Origin: Proteobacteria bacterium UBA1148
GTDB lineage: Bacteria > Pseudomonadota > Gammaproteobacteria > Steroidobacterales > Rariloculaceae
Assembly: GCA_002311835.1 (NCBI GenBank)
Contig: DBZY01000034.1
Span: forward strand, 32,737-57,729
Direction of reading: 5' to 3'
Length of the DNA: 24,993 nucleotides
The notes below the pieces were generated by a model that worked only from the letters and a program-made list of their open reading frames with translations, was not told the origin of the DNA and ran no database searches. Below are positions 24,190 through 24,993 of the stretch, piece by piece. The position numbers and the translations under genes are program-made. The first letter of the stretch is position 1. Each line of letters starts with the position of its first letter.

Positions 24190-24561
24190 CTACTCTGCGG
24201 AATCAGGTTGATCCAAAAGCTGCACCAGCGCCATCGGAGCTGCATCTCCAGAACGATAGCCCATTTTTAAAATACGCAAGTAACCGCCTGGACGATCCTT
24301 AAACCGTGGTCCCAACTCATTGAATAACTTCCCAACGGCAACGTTATCTCGAAGCCGAGAGAACGCAAGACGCCTTCTGGACGCTCCGTCCTGTTTTGCC
24401 AACGTAATCAGCGGCTCTGCCACACGCCTCAGTTCTTTGGCTTTAGGTAACGTGGTTCGGATAGTTTCGTCACGAAATAGCGACGACGCCATATTACGAT
24501 ACATCGCTTTTCGGTGAGCCGAATTTCTCCCCAGCTTCCTGCCAGACTTCCGATGACGCAT
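24190..24561 (-). CDS. rplQ: 50S ribosomal protein L17
   Basis: bL17 is a component of the large ribosomal subunit near the peptide exit tunnel. The 123-residue protein has the near-invariant start MRHRKSGRKLGRNSAHRKAM, then IRTTLPKAKELRRVAEPLITLAK and the end block GGYLRILKMGYRSGDAAPMALVQLL. AAGGAA upstream of the ATG supports the start. It follows rpoA by 26 bases, the universal end of the alpha operon. It converges with the kinase-like gene across 62 bases in which I see only a 5-bp hairpin. Confidence 0.97.
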   Translation of the reverse strand: MRHRKSGRKLGRNSAHRKAMYRNMASSLFRDETIRTTLPKAKELRRVAEPLITLAKQDGASRRRLAFSRLRDNVAVGKLFNELGPRFKDRPGGYLRILKMGYRSGDAAPMALVQLLDQPDSAE

Positions 24562-24587
24562 AACAGAATTCCTTCTCGATAAAACCG

Positions 24588-24993
24588 CTATAAATATGGG
24601 CTGGGCGGCGGCGGCTCATCATCCTCGGTTTGCAGCGCCGGTGGAGGCCAATTATCCAATTGCATCCCGAGCTCTAGTTTATTCACAGCGAGAATTTCTT
24701 TAATCTCTGTTAGCGACTTCTTACCAAGGTTGGGCGTACGCAGTAACTCTACTTCAGTTCTCTGGACAAGATCGCCAATATAGTTAATGTTCTCTGCTTT
24801 CAGACAGTTTGCGGAACGCACCGTTAGCTCTAGCTCATCAACCGGCCTCAAGAGAATTGGGTCTATTTGCGTATCCTGCGTGCCAAAACCAAGATCGTCC
24901 TCGTCTTGAAGATCAACAAAAACATCGAGCTGACTTTTTAAGATCCCACTCGCTCGCCGGATCGCTTCCTCCGGATCAATCGTGCCGTTGGTT
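24588..24993 (-). CDS. rpoA: RNA polymerase alpha subunit, C-terminal part (runs off the right edge)
   Basis: The visible 134 residues contain the end of the alpha N-terminal domain (TIDPEEAIRRASGIL), the flexible acidic linker (DLQDEDDLGFG) and the whole alpha CTD: ILLRPVDELELTVRSANCLKAENINYIGDLVQRTEVELLRTPNLGKKSLTEIKEIL. The CTD binds UP-element DNA and activators. After LDNWPP, where E. coli ends within a few residues, this protein continues with a short acidic and proline-rich tail (EDDEPPPPSPYL). The frame is open to the window edge. rplQ follows directly. Confidence 0.97.
   Translation of the reverse strand, partial: TNGTIDPEEAIRRASGILKSQLDVFVDLQDEDDLGFGTQDTQIDPILLRPVDELELTVRSANCLKAENINYIGDLVQRTEVELLRTPNLGKKSLTEIKEILAVNKLELGMQLDNWPPPALQTEDDEPPPPSPYL

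Overview
The window is a chromosomal housekeeping segment of a gammaproteobacterium, probably an uncultured or environmental lineage. The evidence is the cluster miaB-phoH(ybeZ)-ybeY-corC-lnt, the divergent ssb/uvrA pair, rpoA-rplQ, and an lptE...holA-nadD-rsfS-rlmH series. All these proteins look gammaproteobacterial. G+C content is moderate and genes are packed very tightly. I see no tRNA, rRNA, CRISPR array, insertion sequence or prophage, and no gene-free stretch longer than about 205 bases.

Left part (1-7 kb, mostly minus strand). The 5' end of rng (RNase G) runs off the left edge and is preceded by a leader with a recognisable sigma70-type promoter. Upstream of it, reading right to left, is a compact operon: cysS, yidD, a Trm112-like gene, holA, nadD, rsfS, rlmH. 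Junctions are overlaps or gaps of a few bases. Next come hisI (plus strand, alone), a small HExxH-motif protein of unknown function, and lptE.

Middle part (7-15 kb). leuS lies on the plus strand, between lptE and lnt, which are both on the minus strand. In many gammaproteobacteria lnt-leuS-lptE-holA-nadD run in one direction. Here leuS occupies its usual slot but points the wrong way, and its protein resembles non-gammaproteobacterial LeuRS. The lnt stop lies 43 bases inside leuS. The miaB-phoH-ybeY-corC-lnt operon (tRNA modification, RNA metabolism and ribosome quality, ion homeostasis, lipoprotein acylation) is otherwise intact.

Right part (15-25 kb). ssb and uvrA diverge from a 205-base region with no visible LexA box. 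uvrA converges on trpS, and the two stop codons share one CTAG. ggt (gamma-glutamyltransferase family) lies just upstream of trpS and is divergent from pepQ (Xaa-Pro dipeptidase). The region between ggt and pepQ carries a striking inverted repeat that puts the same element just upstream of each gene. A translationally coupled pair follows: a membrane ICMT-like methyltransferase and a small protein-kinase-like enzyme. The pepQ-to-kinase stretch is visibly richer in A+T than its surroundings. rplQ and the 3' end of rpoA close the window.

Most interesting points: the apparent in-place replacement of leuS, the ggt/pepQ dyad element, the methyltransferase-kinase pair, the HExxH protein beside lptE, and a ten-base homopolymer in ssb placed where slippage would remove the protein-interaction tip. 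I found no clear-cut new defence or mobile system.
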